DNA of 64,000 nt from DASUPK01 sp963815045 (GCA_963815045.1 CAWFET010000001.1:62001-126000); one strand, 5' to 3'; positions 16,202 through 25,354 are shown, counted from the first letter of the stretch. Notes: generated from the letters alone by a model not told the origin. A program made the numbers and translations.

Positions 16202-17706
16202 GCCGCGATCCGATCGCTCGCGGGGAGGGCATCGGCGACCGGATTCCGGACGTGGCGCGGCCGCAGGAGCGAGACGCCGGCGCCGATCAGCGAGGTGGCC
16301 GCCAGCACCCAGAGGGCGGTGTGCATGTTGCTGATGAACGACTCGAGCTGGACGGTGGGCAGGCCGGAGGCGAGCCCGGAGAAGATCTTGAAGAGGACCT
16401 CCTTCGGCACGCCCGACGTGACGACGGCGATGACGAAGGCGATCGAGAGAACGGCTCCGGTGTTCTGAAGCATCATCCGCGCGCCGGCGGCGATGCCGCG
16501 GCGGTTCGGCGGGACGGTGCCCATCATCGCCGCGGTGTTCGGCGAGTTGAACATCCCCGAGCCGATTCCGACCAGCCCCAGCCAGAGCGCGGTCTCCCAG
16601 TAGGCAGTGCTCTGCTCCAGCGTCGTCATTCCCGCCAGGGCGAAGGCCGAGACCAGCATGCCGAGGGCGGCCAGCGTGCGGGATCCCCGGCGGTCGGCCC
16701 AGATGCCGGCGAGCGGCGAGGCGATCAGCATCCCGATCGCCATCGGCGAGAGCTTGATCCCGGCGGTGATCGGGTCGTCGCCCTGCACGCCCTGGAAGTA
16801 GAAGACGAAGATGAAGAGCAGGGCGAAGCGGGAGAGCCCGTTGATGAACGCCGCCCCGGTCGCCGCCGCGAACATCCGGTTCTGGAAGATGGTCAGGTCG
16901 AGCATCGGCGCCGTGGCCCGCCGCTCGATCAGGACGAAGAGCGGGAGCAGCACGACGGCGACGGCCAGCGAGACGATCACGATCGGCTCGCTCCAGCCTG
17001 AGATGCCGCCCTTGGAGACCCCGTAGACGAGGCCGGTCAGGCCGACGAGGAAGACGCTCGTGCCGAGCAGGTCGAGCCCCCGCTGCGAGTCCTGCTTCGC
17101 GAGCTCATGGAGGATCAGCCCGCCCCAGACCGCCCCCGCGAGGCCGAGGGGGATGTTGAACCAGAAGACCCACTGCCACCCGATCGCGACCAGAGCCCCG
17201 CCGAGCACGGGCCCGATCACGAGGCCGATCGCGGCGACCATGGTGTTGGTCCCCATCGCCACCCCGAGCTGTTCCTTGGGGAAGGCGTCGGTGACCAGGG
17301 CGGCGGCGTTGGCGAAGAGGAACGCCGCCCCGACGCCCTGGAAGATCCGCCAGAGGATCAGCTCGGTGCCGTTGCCGGAGAAGCCCGCACCGAACGAGGC
17401 GAGCGTGAAGAGGACGAACCCGCCGACGTAGGCCTTCTTGCGGCCGAAGAGGTCCGAGAGCCGGCCCGCGGTCAGGACGAGGACCGTCGAGGAGATCATG
17501 TAGGCGAGGATCACCCAGACGAGCTCGAGGAGGCTGGTGCCGAGAGACCGCTCGAGGTCCGGCAGGGCGATGATCAGGGTTCCCGAGTTGATCGTCGCCA
17601 GCAGCATCCCGAGGCTCGTGCAGCTGAGCGCCCACCACTTGTAGTGTCGATGCTCAGCCGAGACGCCCGGGCGGAACCTGCTCCTCTGCCCCAACTTGAC
17701 GTTCAC
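16198..17706 (-). CDS. MFS drug exporter of the DHA2 (14-TM, EmrB/QacA) type
   Basis: 502 residues from GTG 17706. About 14 membrane segments. Typical DHA2 features are MLLATINSGTLIIALPDL in membrane 1 (D in motif D1), SDLFGRKKAYV (motif A loop), and GPVLGGALVAIGWQWVFWFNIP (motif C region). Predicted proton-driven export of a drug or lipophilic compound. Forms a two-gene unit with the MerR regulator through an ATGA overlap. The start is set by a TATTAA box 7 bases upstream. A much longer open frame extends leftwards of this start to 20034 but reads through other genes and is not real. Confidence 0.9.
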   Translation of the reverse strand: MNVKLGQRSRFRPGVSAEHRHYKWWALSCTSLGMLLATINSGTLIIALPDLERSLGTSLLELVWVILAYMISSTVLVLTAGRLSDLFGRKKAYVGGFVLFTLASFGAGFSGNGTELILWRIFQGVGAAFLFANAAALVTDAFPKEQLGVAMGTNTMVAAIGLVIGPVLGGALVAIGWQWVFWFNIPLGLAGAVWGGLILHELAKQDSQRGLDLLGTSVFLVGLTGLVYGVSKGGISGWSEPIVIVSLAVAVVLLPLFVLIERRATAPMLDLTIFQNRMFAAATGAAFINGLSRFALLFIFVFYFQGVQGDDPITAGIKLSPMAIGMLIASPLAGIWADRRGSRTLAALGMLVSAFALAGMTTLEQSTAYWETALWLGLVGIGSGMFNSPNTAAMMGTVPPNRRGIAAGARMMLQNTGAVLSIAFVIAVVTSGVPKEVLFKIFSGLASGLPTVQLESFISNMHTALWVLAATSLIGAGVSLLRPRHVRNPVADALPASDRIAA

Positions 17707-17727
17707 GTAAGGATTAATATTAGCGCG
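17696..17727 (+). promoter_or_regulatory. promoter of the amine-utilisation-type operon, divergent from the MFS promoter
   Basis: Rightwards TTGACG (17696-17701), 16 bases, TATTAG (17718-17723), then 4 bases to ATG 17728. The AT-rich core TTAATATTAG is shared with the leftward MFS promoter (TATTAA, 17714-17719), so the two units are probably co-regulated; the MerR protein is the obvious candidate. Confidence 0.55.
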
Positions 17728-18111
17728 ATGGATTCCACGCTCTGGCAGGCCGTCCTCTTCCTCCACCTCGTCGCGATGGCGTTCTTCCTCGGCGGTCAGC
17801 TGCTGCTCGCCGCGGCCGTGGTGCCCGCGCTGCGGGGGGATGAGAACCGCGAGCAGCTCCGCGCTGTCGCCCGCCGCTTCGGCTGGGGCTCGCTCGTCGC
17901 GCTCGGCGTGCTGATCGCGACCGGCGCGGCGATGGCGAGCCACCTCGACCTCTGGAGCGACGGCACCCTTCACGTGAAGCTCACCCTGGTGGCGGTGGCC
18001 CTCGTCCTGGTCGCGCTGCACCTGCGCTTCTCGCGTGCCCACCTGCTTCAGGCGGCGGTCTTCCTCGTCACCCTCGCGATCGTCTGGGAAGCCGTACGGT
18101 TGGCTTCCTAG
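17728..18111 (+). CDS. four-helix membrane protein, CopD/DUF4149-like
   Basis: 127 residues with four membrane helices (VLFLHLVAMAFFLGGQLLLAAAVV; GSLVALGVLIATGAAM; VKLTLVAVALVLVALHL; AAVFLVTLAIVWEAV). The HLxxMAFFLGG start and the WSDGTLHVKLTL segment resemble CopD/DUF4149-like helical bundles, but the assignment is tentative. First gene of an operon; the next ATG follows its TAG directly. Confidence 0.8.
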   Translation: MDSTLWQAVLFLHLVAMAFFLGGQLLLAAAVVPALRGDENREQLRAVARRFGWGSLVALGVLIATGAAMASHLDLWSDGTLHVKLTLVAVALVLVALHLRFSRAHLLQAAVFLVTLAIVWEAVRLAS

Positions 18112-19461
18112 ATGAACCGAGCCCGACTCCCCTCCCTCACCCAGGCGGAGCGCGAGCGATTCGCGAATGATCATCCGCGCTCGAGGACCCTCTTCGAGGA
18201 GGCCGGCCGGAACCTGCTCGCGGGCGTGCCGATGAGCTGGATGACGAAATGGCCGGGCGGCCATCCGATCTTCGCGGCCGAGGCTTCGGGCGCTCGGATC
18301 ACGGACGTCGACGGGATCACCTACGTGGATCTCTGCCTCGGGGACACCGGCGCGATGGCGGGCCATGCCCCGGCAGCCACCGCCGCCGCGGTCGCCGAGC
18401 GCTACGGCAAGGGCTCGACCCTGATGCTGCCGACCCAGGACACGCTCGACGCGGCGGACCGGCTCGCGAGCCGCTTCGGCCTCCCGAAGTGGCAGTTCAC
18501 CCTCACGGCGACCGACGCGAACCGCTTTGCCATCCGACTCGCCCGGGAGATCACCGGCCGGAGCAGGATCCTGGTCTTCAGCTACTGCTACCACGGCACC
18601 GTCGACGAGAGCTTCATCATCGTCGGGCCCGGCGGAGAGCCGGTGTCGCGTGACGGGAACGTGGGCCCGCCGGTCGACCCGACCGAGACCACGGCGGTGG
18701 TTGAGTTCAACGACACCGAGGCGCTCGAGCGTGCGCTCGGGGACGAGAAGATCGCCTGCGTCCTCACCGAGCCGGCGTTGACCAACATCGGCATCGTCCT
18801 GCCGGAGCCCGGCTTTCACGATGCGCTCCGCCGGCTCACCCGGGAGACGGGGACGCTCCTGGCGATCGACGAAACACACACCTTCAGCGCCGGACCCGGC
18901 GGCTATACGGCCGCGCACCGGCTCGAGCCGGATTTCCTCACCATCGGGAAGGCGATCGCCGGCGGAGTCCCGGCGGGAGCGTTCGGCATGAGTCAGGAGA
19001 TCGCCGACCGGATCCTCGAGCAGGCCGGCGCCGACTACGAGGACACGGGCGGCGTCGGCGGCACGCTGGCGGGCAACGCGCTGACGGCGTCGGCGATCCG
19101 CGCGACCCTCGACGAGGTGCTGACCGCGGAGGCCTTCGAGCGGATGATCGGCCTGGCGACTCGCTTCACCGAGGGCGTGCAGCGGGTGATCGACGAGCAC
19201 GACCTGCCCTGGCACGTCGTCCAGCTCGGTGCCCGGGCCGAGTACGGCTTTCTGCCCGAGCCTCCGACAAGCGGAGGGGAGTCCGCGGCCGGCTCGGACC
19301 CGGAGCTCGAGGAGTTCCTGCACCTCTTCCTGCTCAACCGCGGCGTGTTGATCACGCCGTTCCACAACATGGCGCTGATGTCGCCTGCGACCGAGCCGGA
19401 GGACGTCGACCGGCACACGGAGGCCTTCGCCGAGGCCTGCGGCCAGCTGACGGCGAGTTGA
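18112..19461 (+). CDS. class III PLP-dependent aminotransferase (glutamate-1-semialdehyde aminomutase-like)
   Basis: 449 residues. The PLP Lys280 is in FLTIGKAIAGGVPAG; the Asp contacting the PLP ring nitrogen is in AIDETHTFSAGPGG; and a glycine-rich GDTGAMAGHAPAAT loop lies at about 78-91. This is the fold-type I, class III pattern seen in glutamate-1-semialdehyde aminomutase and omega-aminotransferases. In an operon with an amine oxidase and an MBL hydrolase it more likely handles an amine or beta-amino acid than tetrapyrrole synthesis. Starts one base after the preceding stop; 18 bases before the amine oxidase. Confidence 0.9.
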   Translation: MNRARLPSLTQAERERFANDHPRSRTLFEEAGRNLLAGVPMSWMTKWPGGHPIFAAEASGARITDVDGITYVDLCLGDTGAMAGHAPAATAAAVAERYGKGSTLMLPTQDTLDAADRLASRFGLPKWQFTLTATDANRFAIRLAREITGRSRILVFSYCYHGTVDESFIIVGPGGEPVSRDGNVGPPVDPTETTAVVEFNDTEALERALGDEKIACVLTEPALTNIGIVLPEPGFHDALRRLTRETGTLLAIDETHTFSAGPGGYTAAHRLEPDFLTIGKAIAGGVPAGAFGMSQEIADRILEQAGADYEDTGGVGGTLAGNALTASAIRATLDEVLTAEAFERMIGLATRFTEGVQRVIDEHDLPWHVVQLGARAEYGFLPEPPTSGGESAAGSDPELEEFLHLFLLNRGVLITPFHNMALMSPATEPEDVDRHTEAFAEACGQLTAS

Positions 19462-19479
19462 GGCGGGATACTCCAGGCG

Positions 19480-20883
19480 ATGCATGACTGCGACGTCGTG
19501 GTTGTCGGAGCGGGCCTCGCCGGGCTGACGGCGGCGCGCGAGCTCGCCGGTGCCGGCCTCGACGTCCAGGTGCTGGAGGCCCGCGACCGGGTCGGCGGCC
19601 GCACGTTGAGCCAATCGATCGGCGAGGGCCTCGAGGACATCGTCGAGGTTGGCGGCCAGTGGGTGGGGCCGACGCAGCACGAGGTGCTCGCGCTCGCTCA
19701 TGAGTTCGGAATTGAGACCTACCCGACCCACGTCGAGGGCAAGAACCTCTTCGAGGACGACAGGGGCAAGCTGAAGCGCTACCGCGGGACGATCCCGATG
19801 CTCGGCCCGCTGGTGATGGTCGACTACGGGCTCGCCGACTGGAAGCTGAAGCGGTTGATCAAGCAGGTCTCGGCGGAGGCGCCGTGGGAGGCCGAGGACG
19901 CCGAGCGCCTCGACGAGCAGACCTTCGCGACCTGGATCCGCCGCACCGCGAAGACGACGACCGCGCGGGAGGCGCTCGCCACCGCGTGTCGAGCCGTCTT
20001 CTCGGTCGAGCCCGCCGACGTCTCCCTGCTGCACGTCCTCTTCTATGCCGTCTCAGCGGGCGGCTGGGACGACCTGCTCGACACCGAGGGCGGTGCTCAG
20101 CAGGACCGCCTGGCCGGCGGCACACAGCAGCTGTCGATCCGAATGGCGGAGGAGCTCGGCGACCGAGTGCGCCTCTCGACCCCCGTTCGCTCTATTCGGA
20201 CGGACGGGGACGTCATCGTCGCCGGGGAAGTCACGGCGCGGCGCGCAGTCGTTGCGATTCCCCCCACACTGGCCGCGCGCATCGAGTACAAGCCCGCCCT
20301 CCCGGCTCAGCGCGACCAGCTCACCCAGCGGATGCCGATGGGATCGGTGATCAAGTGCATGGCCGTCTACGAGGAGCCGTTCTGGCGTGACGATGGCCTC
20401 ACCGGCCAGGCGGCCAGTCTGCCGGGCCCGGCCCAGGTGGTCTTCGACAACACGCCGCCGAACGGCAGCCCGGGGCTGATCGGCTTCCTCGAGGGCCGGG
20501 ATGCGCGCGAGCTCGGCGGCCTGCCCGAGCGCGAGCGCCGCGAGGCGGTCCTGCGCGGCTTCCAGCGGCTCTTCGGCCGTCGCGCCGCTCACCCGGTCGC
20601 CTATGTGGAGAAGGACTGGAGCGGCGAGGTCTACTCGCGCGGCTGCTACGCCGGCGTGCTGGGACCCGGCGGCTGGACCGGATACGGGCGGGCGCTGCGC
20701 GAGCCCGTCGGCCGGGTGCACTGGGCGGGCACCGAGACTGCGACCCGCTGGATGGGCTACATGGACGGCGCCATTCAATCGGGCAAGCGCGCGGCCGCCG
20801 AGGTGATGCAGGCCGAGGGATCGGCGCTGGCGACGGCGGCCGGAGCCCGGGCGGCCCAGGCTTCGCGCGTCGTTCCCGGATGA
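19480..20883 (+). CDS. FAD-dependent flavin monoamine oxidase family protein
   Basis: 467 residues. The N-terminal FAD motif is VVVVGAGLAGLTAARELAGAG (about 6-26), followed by EARDRVGGRT. Near the C-terminus VHWAGTETATRWMGYMDGAIQSG is the second FAD contact typical of MAO/putrescine oxidase-type enzymes. Predicted to oxidise a primary amine to the aldehyde with H2O2 formation. A GATACT box ends 7 bases before the ATG, so an internal leaderless promoter is possible. Overlaps the downstream MBL gene (ATGA). Confidence 0.92.
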   Translation: MHDCDVVVVGAGLAGLTAARELAGAGLDVQVLEARDRVGGRTLSQSIGEGLEDIVEVGGQWVGPTQHEVLALAHEFGIETYPTHVEGKNLFEDDRGKLKRYRGTIPMLGPLVMVDYGLADWKLKRLIKQVSAEAPWEAEDAERLDEQTFATWIRRTAKTTTAREALATACRAVFSVEPADVSLLHVLFYAVSAGGWDDLLDTEGGAQQDRLAGGTQQLSIRMAEELGDRVRLSTPVRSIRTDGDVIVAGEVTARRAVVAIPPTLAARIEYKPALPAQRDQLTQRMPMGSVIKCMAVYEEPFWRDDGLTGQAASLPGPAQVVFDNTPPNGSPGLIGFLEGRDARELGGLPERERREAVLRGFQRLFGRRAAHPVAYVEKDWSGEVYSRGCYAGVLGPGGWTGYGRALREPVGRVHWAGTETATRWMGYMDGAIQSGKRAAAEVMQAEGSALATAAGARAAQASRVVPG

Positions 20884-21710
20884 ACCTGATCGACGTCCGA
20901 CACCTCGGCCGCGAGCGGGTGATCGGCTGCTGGGAGCTCGACGGAGTGCTCATCGATCCCGGGCCGACCAGCTCGATGGACAACCTGATCGAGGCCCTGT
21001 CGGGAGAGGAGCCGCGGGCGCTCCTGCTAACCCACATCCATCTCGATCACGCCGGGGCGACGGGCAACCTCGTCAGGCGCTGGCCAGGGCTCCCGGTCTA
21101 CGTCCATGAGCGCGGCGCGCGCCATCTGGCCGATCCCTCGAAGCTCCTGGCCAGCGCCGAACGGCTCTACGGCGAGGACATGGAGCGGCTCTGGGGAGAG
21201 GTCGCCCCGGTCCCTGAGCCGAATCTCCGTCCCCTGAGCGGCGGCGAAGAGGTGCTCGGCTTCAAGGTCTCCTACACGCCGGGCCACGCCTCGCATCACG
21301 TCAGCTACTTCCACCCGCCGAGCGGCCGCGCCTTCGTCGGGGACATGGCCGCCGTCCGCATCCCGCCGAGCGACTTCGTGATGCCCCCGACCCCTCCACC
21401 TGACATCGACCTCGAGCTCTGGGAGGAGTCGATCGACCGGATCGGTGACTGGGAGCCGGACAGCCTCGGCCTGACCCATTTCGGGGAGATCGAGGAGCCC
21501 GAGCCTCATCTCGATCTCGTTCGTGAGCGCCTGCGGGAGAACGGCCGCCTGGCGCATGAGCTCTCCGCGGAGGAGTTCGAGCGCCGGATCCGCCAAGACG
21601 TGTCGGAGGCTGCCGATTCGGACACCGCGGAGGCGCTGCTGCAGGCGGTTCCGCCCGAGCAGCAGTGGGCGGGGCTGGACCGCTACTGGAGCAAGTCGAA
21701 GACGGGCTGA
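20880..21710 (+). CDS. MBL-fold metallo-hydrolase
   Basis: 276 residues. Zinc site HIHLDHAG (about 57-64), further ligands TPGHASHHVSYF and FVGDMAAV, and a final GLTHFGEI: the glyoxalase II/beta-lactamase fold order. The start overlaps the amine oxidase stop (ATGA), so it is translationally coupled. Could hydrolyse a thioester or lactone product of the operon; substrate unknown. Confidence 0.92.
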   Translation: MNLIDVRHLGRERVIGCWELDGVLIDPGPTSSMDNLIEALSGEEPRALLLTHIHLDHAGATGNLVRRWPGLPVYVHERGARHLADPSKLLASAERLYGEDMERLWGEVAPVPEPNLRPLSGGEEVLGFKVSYTPGHASHHVSYFHPPSGRAFVGDMAAVRIPPSDFVMPPTPPPDIDLELWEESIDRIGDWEPDSLGLTHFGEIEEPEPHLDLVRERLRENGRLAHELSAEEFERRIRQDVSEAADSDTAEALLQAVPPEQQWAGLDRYWSKSKTG

Positions 21711-21795
21711 TCCGGTCCGGGCGCGCGCGCGTAGGCATGCGCAGGGGTTCACGCATTGCGGCAAATTCCGGTTCTCAAAGGGAGGCAGAAGACCG

Positions 21796-22875
21796 ATGTT
21801 GTCCCCGATGTCAGCCATCGGCACCTATTTCGCGCGTCGTCCCGACCCCTATGCGGGCGGCGATCTCGACAATGCCCAGAGGATCGGCTCGGTTCTCTTC
21901 GGCCTGCAGGCCCTCCTGATCCTCGCTCTCATTCCGTTCAGCCCTCCGACGCAGGCGATCGGGAAGGCGGGCTGGCTGGTCGCCCTGGTGGTCGCGGCGG
22001 GCGGTGCCCTCGTCACCCTCGGGATGCACAGGCGGCGCTTTGCGAGCTGGGACGCTCTGCTCGCCAGCTCCTACGGCGGGGTCGCCGCGCTCGAGGTCAT
22101 GCAGTGGCTGGGCGGCGGGATCGGCGCGCCGTACGAGCGAGCCATCCTCCTGCCCGTCTTCTTCGTCTGCGCGATTCACCCACCGCGCCGGATCGCCGTG
22201 TTTCTCTGCTTCGTCGGCGTCGCCCTGACCGTCCCGTTCCTGTACGACGGGTGGGACGCGCAGGCGGCCGGCGCGTCCATGGTCAGCCTGGTCATCTACG
22301 CCGGGCTCTCGCTCGGGGTGAACGTGCCGATGACCGCGATTCGCGCCCAGCGCCTGGCCCATGCTCAGGAGGAGGCCGAGGCGCGGGCCGAGGCGCGGAT
22401 CGACGATCTCACCGGTCTCCACAACCGCCGCGCCTTCAACGAGGCGCTCGGCGACGAGGTCGAGCTCGCCCGCCGGCTCGAGATTCCGCTGACGGTGGCG
22501 ATGATCGACATCGTCAACTTCAAGCAGATCAACGATCGCTGGAGCCCAGCTGAGGGCGACCGCTGCCTGCGGTCCGTCGCCGACACCCTCTCGAGCTCGG
22601 TGCGCGATCCCGACAAGCTGTTTCGCTGGGGTGGCGACGAGTTCGCCCTGATCCTGACCGGCACGGCAGCGCATGACGCGGGGTCGTTGCGGGACCGCCT
22701 GGCGCGGCTCGTCTCCGCCGCCTGCGCCCGGCCGGACGACGAGCCGATCGAGATCCGGTTCGCCGTCGCCGAGGTCAAGGATGGCGAGACCCCCGAGGAC
22801 GTCGTCGAGATGGCTGGCCTGGCGATGACCGCCACGAAGATGGACCGCAGCGCGAAGCTCCCGGCTTCGGATTAG
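21796..22875 (+). CDS. diguanylate cyclase with N-terminal membrane domain
   Basis: 359 residues from ATG 21796, chosen by the GGGAGG ribosome site upstream. The first 185 residues hold about six hydrophobic segments, then a short helical linker and a GGDEF domain starting DDLTGLHNRRAF. The active-site loop is intact, RWGGDEFALIL, and the allosteric I-site RDPD lies just before it (RxxD), so it should make c-di-GMP and be product-inhibited. The metal Asp is in MIDIVNFKQIND. Ends four bases inside the convergent diguanylate cyclase. Confidence 0.92.
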   Translation: MLSPMSAIGTYFARRPDPYAGGDLDNAQRIGSVLFGLQALLILALIPFSPPTQAIGKAGWLVALVVAAGGALVTLGMHRRRFASWDALLASSYGGVAALEVMQWLGGGIGAPYERAILLPVFFVCAIHPPRRIAVFLCFVGVALTVPFLYDGWDAQAAGASMVSLVIYAGLSLGVNVPMTAIRAQRLAHAQEEAEARAEARIDDLTGLHNRRAFNEALGDEVELARRLEIPLTVAMIDIVNFKQINDRWSPAEGDRCLRSVADTLSSSVRDPDKLFRWGGDEFALILTGTAAHDAGSLRDRLARLVSAACARPDDEPIEIRFAVAEVKDGETPEDVVEMAGLAMTATKMDRSAKLPASD

Positions 22876-23951
22876 GCCGGCTCGGGCTCCGGCTCGAGCC
22901 TCGCCGCGAGGCGCGGCGAGTGAATCGCGATCGTCCGGTTGCGGCCGTTGCGCTTCGCCTGGTAGAGCGCGCGGTCAGCGCGGATCAGAAGGTCGGAGCC
23001 GGACTCGACTCCGTCCCACTCGGCGATGCCGGCGGAGACGGTCTCCTCGCTCGGCACGCAGGCGCGAAGCAACTCGATCAGCTCCTGGGCCTGATGGGCG
23101 TCCGTGGCGGTCAGCAGGACCGCGAACTCCTCGCCTCCGTAGCGAGCGATCAGATCGGCGGTGCGCAGGCGGGCGCTCCACAGCGTGGCCGCCTCCCGCA
23201 GATGCGTGTCGCCGGCCGGATGGCCGTTGAGATCGTTGAACTCCTTGAAGTGGTCGAGGTCGAGGAGGGCGACGCAGACCGGTGAGCCGCTGCGGTTCGC
23301 CATGGCGAGCTCGCGCTCTAGAGCCTCGTCCCAGGCCCGCCGGTTGGGCAGACCGGTGAGCGCGTCAGTCCTGGCCATCGCACCCAGCTGGGCCTGGAGC
23401 CGCTCGCGCTGGCGGACGAGCTCGTTGATCGAGAAGCCGGTGATCCCGGCCACGCCCATCCAGAAGCCCGCGGCCAGTGGCTCCAGCGCCGGCCAGCCCT
23501 GGAAGGCGGGGGAGGGAATGGCCAGGGTGACGCCGACGAGGAGGACTGACACGAGCAGCTGGCGGTGCGTGCCGTAGAAGGCGAACCAGATCACCGGGAG
23601 CAGGACCACCGGCGTGTAGGCGGCCGTGACGCTCTCATGCGAGCTGCGAACCAGGGCGACCAGGCCGAAGGTCAGCATCGGCGGCAGCGCCTGCGACCAG
23701 GTGGGCAGGCGCTCCCAGGGGAGGAGCATCGCGCTCCCGACGATCACGGGGACGAGCGAGAGGGCGATCAGATCGCCCGTGGCCGGCCAGTCCGGCAGCA
23801 GCGGCAGGAAGAGGCAGGCCAGCACGCCCGCCGTCACCCACGGCAGGCAGCGGAGCAGGACACCTTCTCCGTCGAACGGGCGTCCGCGAGTCACTTCCTG
23901 TCCCGCATCGCTCAGCCTCTGCAGGACCTCTTTTCCCCTGTCGCGAAGCAC
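22872..23951 (-). CDS. diguanylate cyclase with N-terminal membrane domain
   Basis: 359 residues from GTG 23951. About six membrane segments in the first 190 residues, a short coiled coil (INELVRQRERLQAQLG), then a GGDEF domain beginning TDALTGLPNRRAW. The active loop is RYGGEEFAVLL (GGEEF is an active variant) and the I-site is RTAD in LRTADLIARY. Metal Asp in LLDLDHFKEFND. The two convergent cyclases share size and layout and may be distant duplicates. Confidence 0.92.
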   Translation of the reverse strand: MLRDRGKEVLQRLSDAGQEVTRGRPFDGEGVLLRCLPWVTAGVLACLFLPLLPDWPATGDLIALSLVPVIVGSAMLLPWERLPTWSQALPPMLTFGLVALVRSSHESVTAAYTPVVLLPVIWFAFYGTHRQLLVSVLLVGVTLAIPSPAFQGWPALEPLAAGFWMGVAGITGFSINELVRQRERLQAQLGAMARTDALTGLPNRRAWDEALERELAMANRSGSPVCVALLDLDHFKEFNDLNGHPAGDTHLREAATLWSARLRTADLIARYGGEEFAVLLTATDAHQAQELIELLRACVPSEETVSAGIAEWDGVESGSDLLIRADRALYQAKRNGRNRTIAIHSPRLAARLEPEPEPA

Positions 23952-23989
23952 GTCGGCCCAGTAAACCCACCTACTGGGTGCCCAAACAA
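23952..23989 (-). promoter_or_regulatory. promoter with palindromic operator for the diguanylate cyclase gene
   Basis: Leftwards: TTGTTT (23984-23989), 18 bases, TTTACT (23960-23965), 8 bases, GTG 23951. An inverted repeat CCCAGTA...TACTGGG (23957-23963 and 23972-23978, 8-base loop) overlaps the -10 box and could be a repressor site or an mRNA hairpin. Confidence 0.5.
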
Positions 23990-24076
23990 GGCCCTTTCTT
24001 GGTACGCCGTGCCTGAAATTGCCCGACCAAGCGGTGTTGACGCCTGGTCGAATAGCGGCAGGCTGCTGCCCGTGGG

Positions 24077-24089
24077 TAGTCTCGCGTCG
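24077..24089 (+). promoter_or_regulatory. leaderless promoter element of the isochorismatase-like gene
   Basis: TAGTCT at 24077-24082 followed by exactly 7 bases to ATG 24090; no Shine-Dalgarno. The -35 region is not convincing. Confidence 0.5.
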
Positions 24090-24638
24090 ATGGCACGGAC
24101 GCTGTTGATCATCGACATCCAGCGCGACTACTTCCCCGGGGGTGCCTACCCGCTGGTCGAACCGGAGGCGGCGGCCGAGTCAGCGCGTCAGGTGCTCGAC
24201 CGATTCCGTGAGACCGGCGATCCGGTGATCCACATGAAGCACGTCTGGGACGCGCCGGAGGCGGAGTTCATGGTTCCCGGGACCGAGGGGATCGAGATCC
24301 ATCCGGCCGTGGCGCCGGCCGATGGCGAGCTAGTCCTGGAGAAGGAGAACCCGAATTCCTTCCTGGACACCCCGCTCGAGGAGGAGCTCCGCCGCCGCGG
24401 GACCGGCGACCTCGTGGTCGCGGGGATGATGAGCTCGATGTGCGTCGACGCGACCGTCCGGGCCGCCGCCGACCTGGGCTTCTCGCCGACCGTGGTTCAC
24501 GACGGCTGTGCCGCCCCGGACCTCGAGTTCGGCGGCATCGACGTTCCGGGTGCCGCGGTCCACGCCGCGTTCATGGCCGCGCTCGCCGATGGCTATGCCG
24601 ATCTGACGAGCGCGGCCGAACTGCTGGCGAGCGACTAG
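24090..24638 (+). CDS. isochorismatase-like cysteine hydrolase (nicotinamidase family)
   Basis: 182 residues. The catalytic triad of the cysteine-hydrolase fold is visible: Asp9 (LIIDIQRDYF), Lys85 (LEKENPNSFLDT) and Cys118 (SSMCVDATVRAAADLG). The family covers nicotinamidases, isochorismatases and ureidoacrylate hydrolases; the substrate here is undecided. Start set by the -10 box 7 bases upstream. Convergent, with a four-base overlap, with the COG4315 lipoprotein gene. Confidence 0.9.
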   Translation: MARTLLIIDIQRDYFPGGAYPLVEPEAAAESARQVLDRFRETGDPVIHMKHVWDAPEAEFMVPGTEGIEIHPAVAPADGELVLEKENPNSFLDTPLEEELRRRGTGDLVVAGMMSSMCVDATVRAAADLGFSPTVVHDGCAAPDLEFGGIDVPGAAVHAAFMAALADGYADLTSAAELLASD

Positions 24639-25210
24639 TAGCCGTATCCGCCGCCGGAGGATCCGCCCGATGAGCTGGAGCTGCTGCTCGTCGTCGCCGT
24701 GCCGCTGGGGGCCGCGCCACTCGGGGCGGAGCCGCTCGGCGTTGCGGCGGTCCAGATGAACGCGGTGCCGCCGAAGTTGTCCATGGCGCCGTTGCCGGTC
24801 GCCTGACCGGGGCTGTCCTGGACAAACGTGTAGAGCGGCTTGCCGTCGAACGTGACCTGACCGTTGGCGACGTCGAGCTTCGCCTGGACGGCGGAGTCCG
24901 ACGAGGTCGGCTGCCCGCCTGACGGCGCCATCAGCGCCGGCCAGATGCTCTGACACGCGTTCGTGCACGCCATCTTCGAGGCCGTGTCCTGGTTGTTCGT
25001 GTAGAGCGTGTCGCCCTTCGAGTCCACGAGCACGGTGCCTGCTCCGCTGACGGACTTCGTCGAAACGGTGTCGCCGCCGGACGTCTGTGCCGGAGCGGTG
25101 CTGGCGGCGTTCGAGGAGTTGTTGCCGGAGCCGCTGCTGCCGCACGCCGCCAACCCGATGGCGAGGACGGGCACGGCTATGAGTGCGAGATAACCACGTC
25201 TGAACCTCAT
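24635..25210 (-). CDS. COG4315-type lipoprotein repeat protein
   Basis: 191 residues from the ATG at 25208-25210, with GAAGGAAGG as ribosome site. A lipoprotein signal peptide ends in LAACGSS. After a Ser/Asn-rich linker come two copies of the COG4315/PF03640 repeat: the first around GAGTVLVDSKGDTLYTNNQDTA with CTNACQSIWPAL, the second around VTFDGKPLYTFVQD with GGTAFIWTAA. The tail is Ser/Gly-rich. Surface lipoprotein of unknown function, widespread in soil bacteria. Preceded by a leader of up to about 170 bases with several hairpins. Confidence 0.88.
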   Translation of the reverse strand: MRFRRGYLALIAVPVLAIGLAACGSSGSGNNSSNAASTAPAQTSGGDTVSTKSVSGAGTVLVDSKGDTLYTNNQDTASKMACTNACQSIWPALMAPSGGQPTSSDSAVQAKLDVANGQVTFDGKPLYTFVQDSPGQATGNGAMDNFGGTAFIWTAATPSGSAPSGAAPSGTATTSSSSSSSGGSSGGGYGY

Positions 25211-25354
25211 GACTGCCTTCCTTCGGTTAGTCCCCAACGCCCCTTTCAGGGCAGTACTACGCGAGGGACTCGCCAGCGGATTGGCGGCACGGCTTCGCCA
25301 TCAGACCGCGGCCACAAGCGGCCGCCCCACATAAGTCGCTACGCGCTCCGCGCT

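Noticed and set aside
16198..20034. A 1278-residue leftward open frame
   Set aside because: Only the part up to GTG 17706 has MFS features; the rest runs antisense through the aminotransferase and amine oxidase genes.
23952..24060. c-di-GMP riboswitch upstream of the diguanylate cyclase
   Set aside because: The hairpin lacks the GEMM core; a promoter with an overlapping palindrome fits better.
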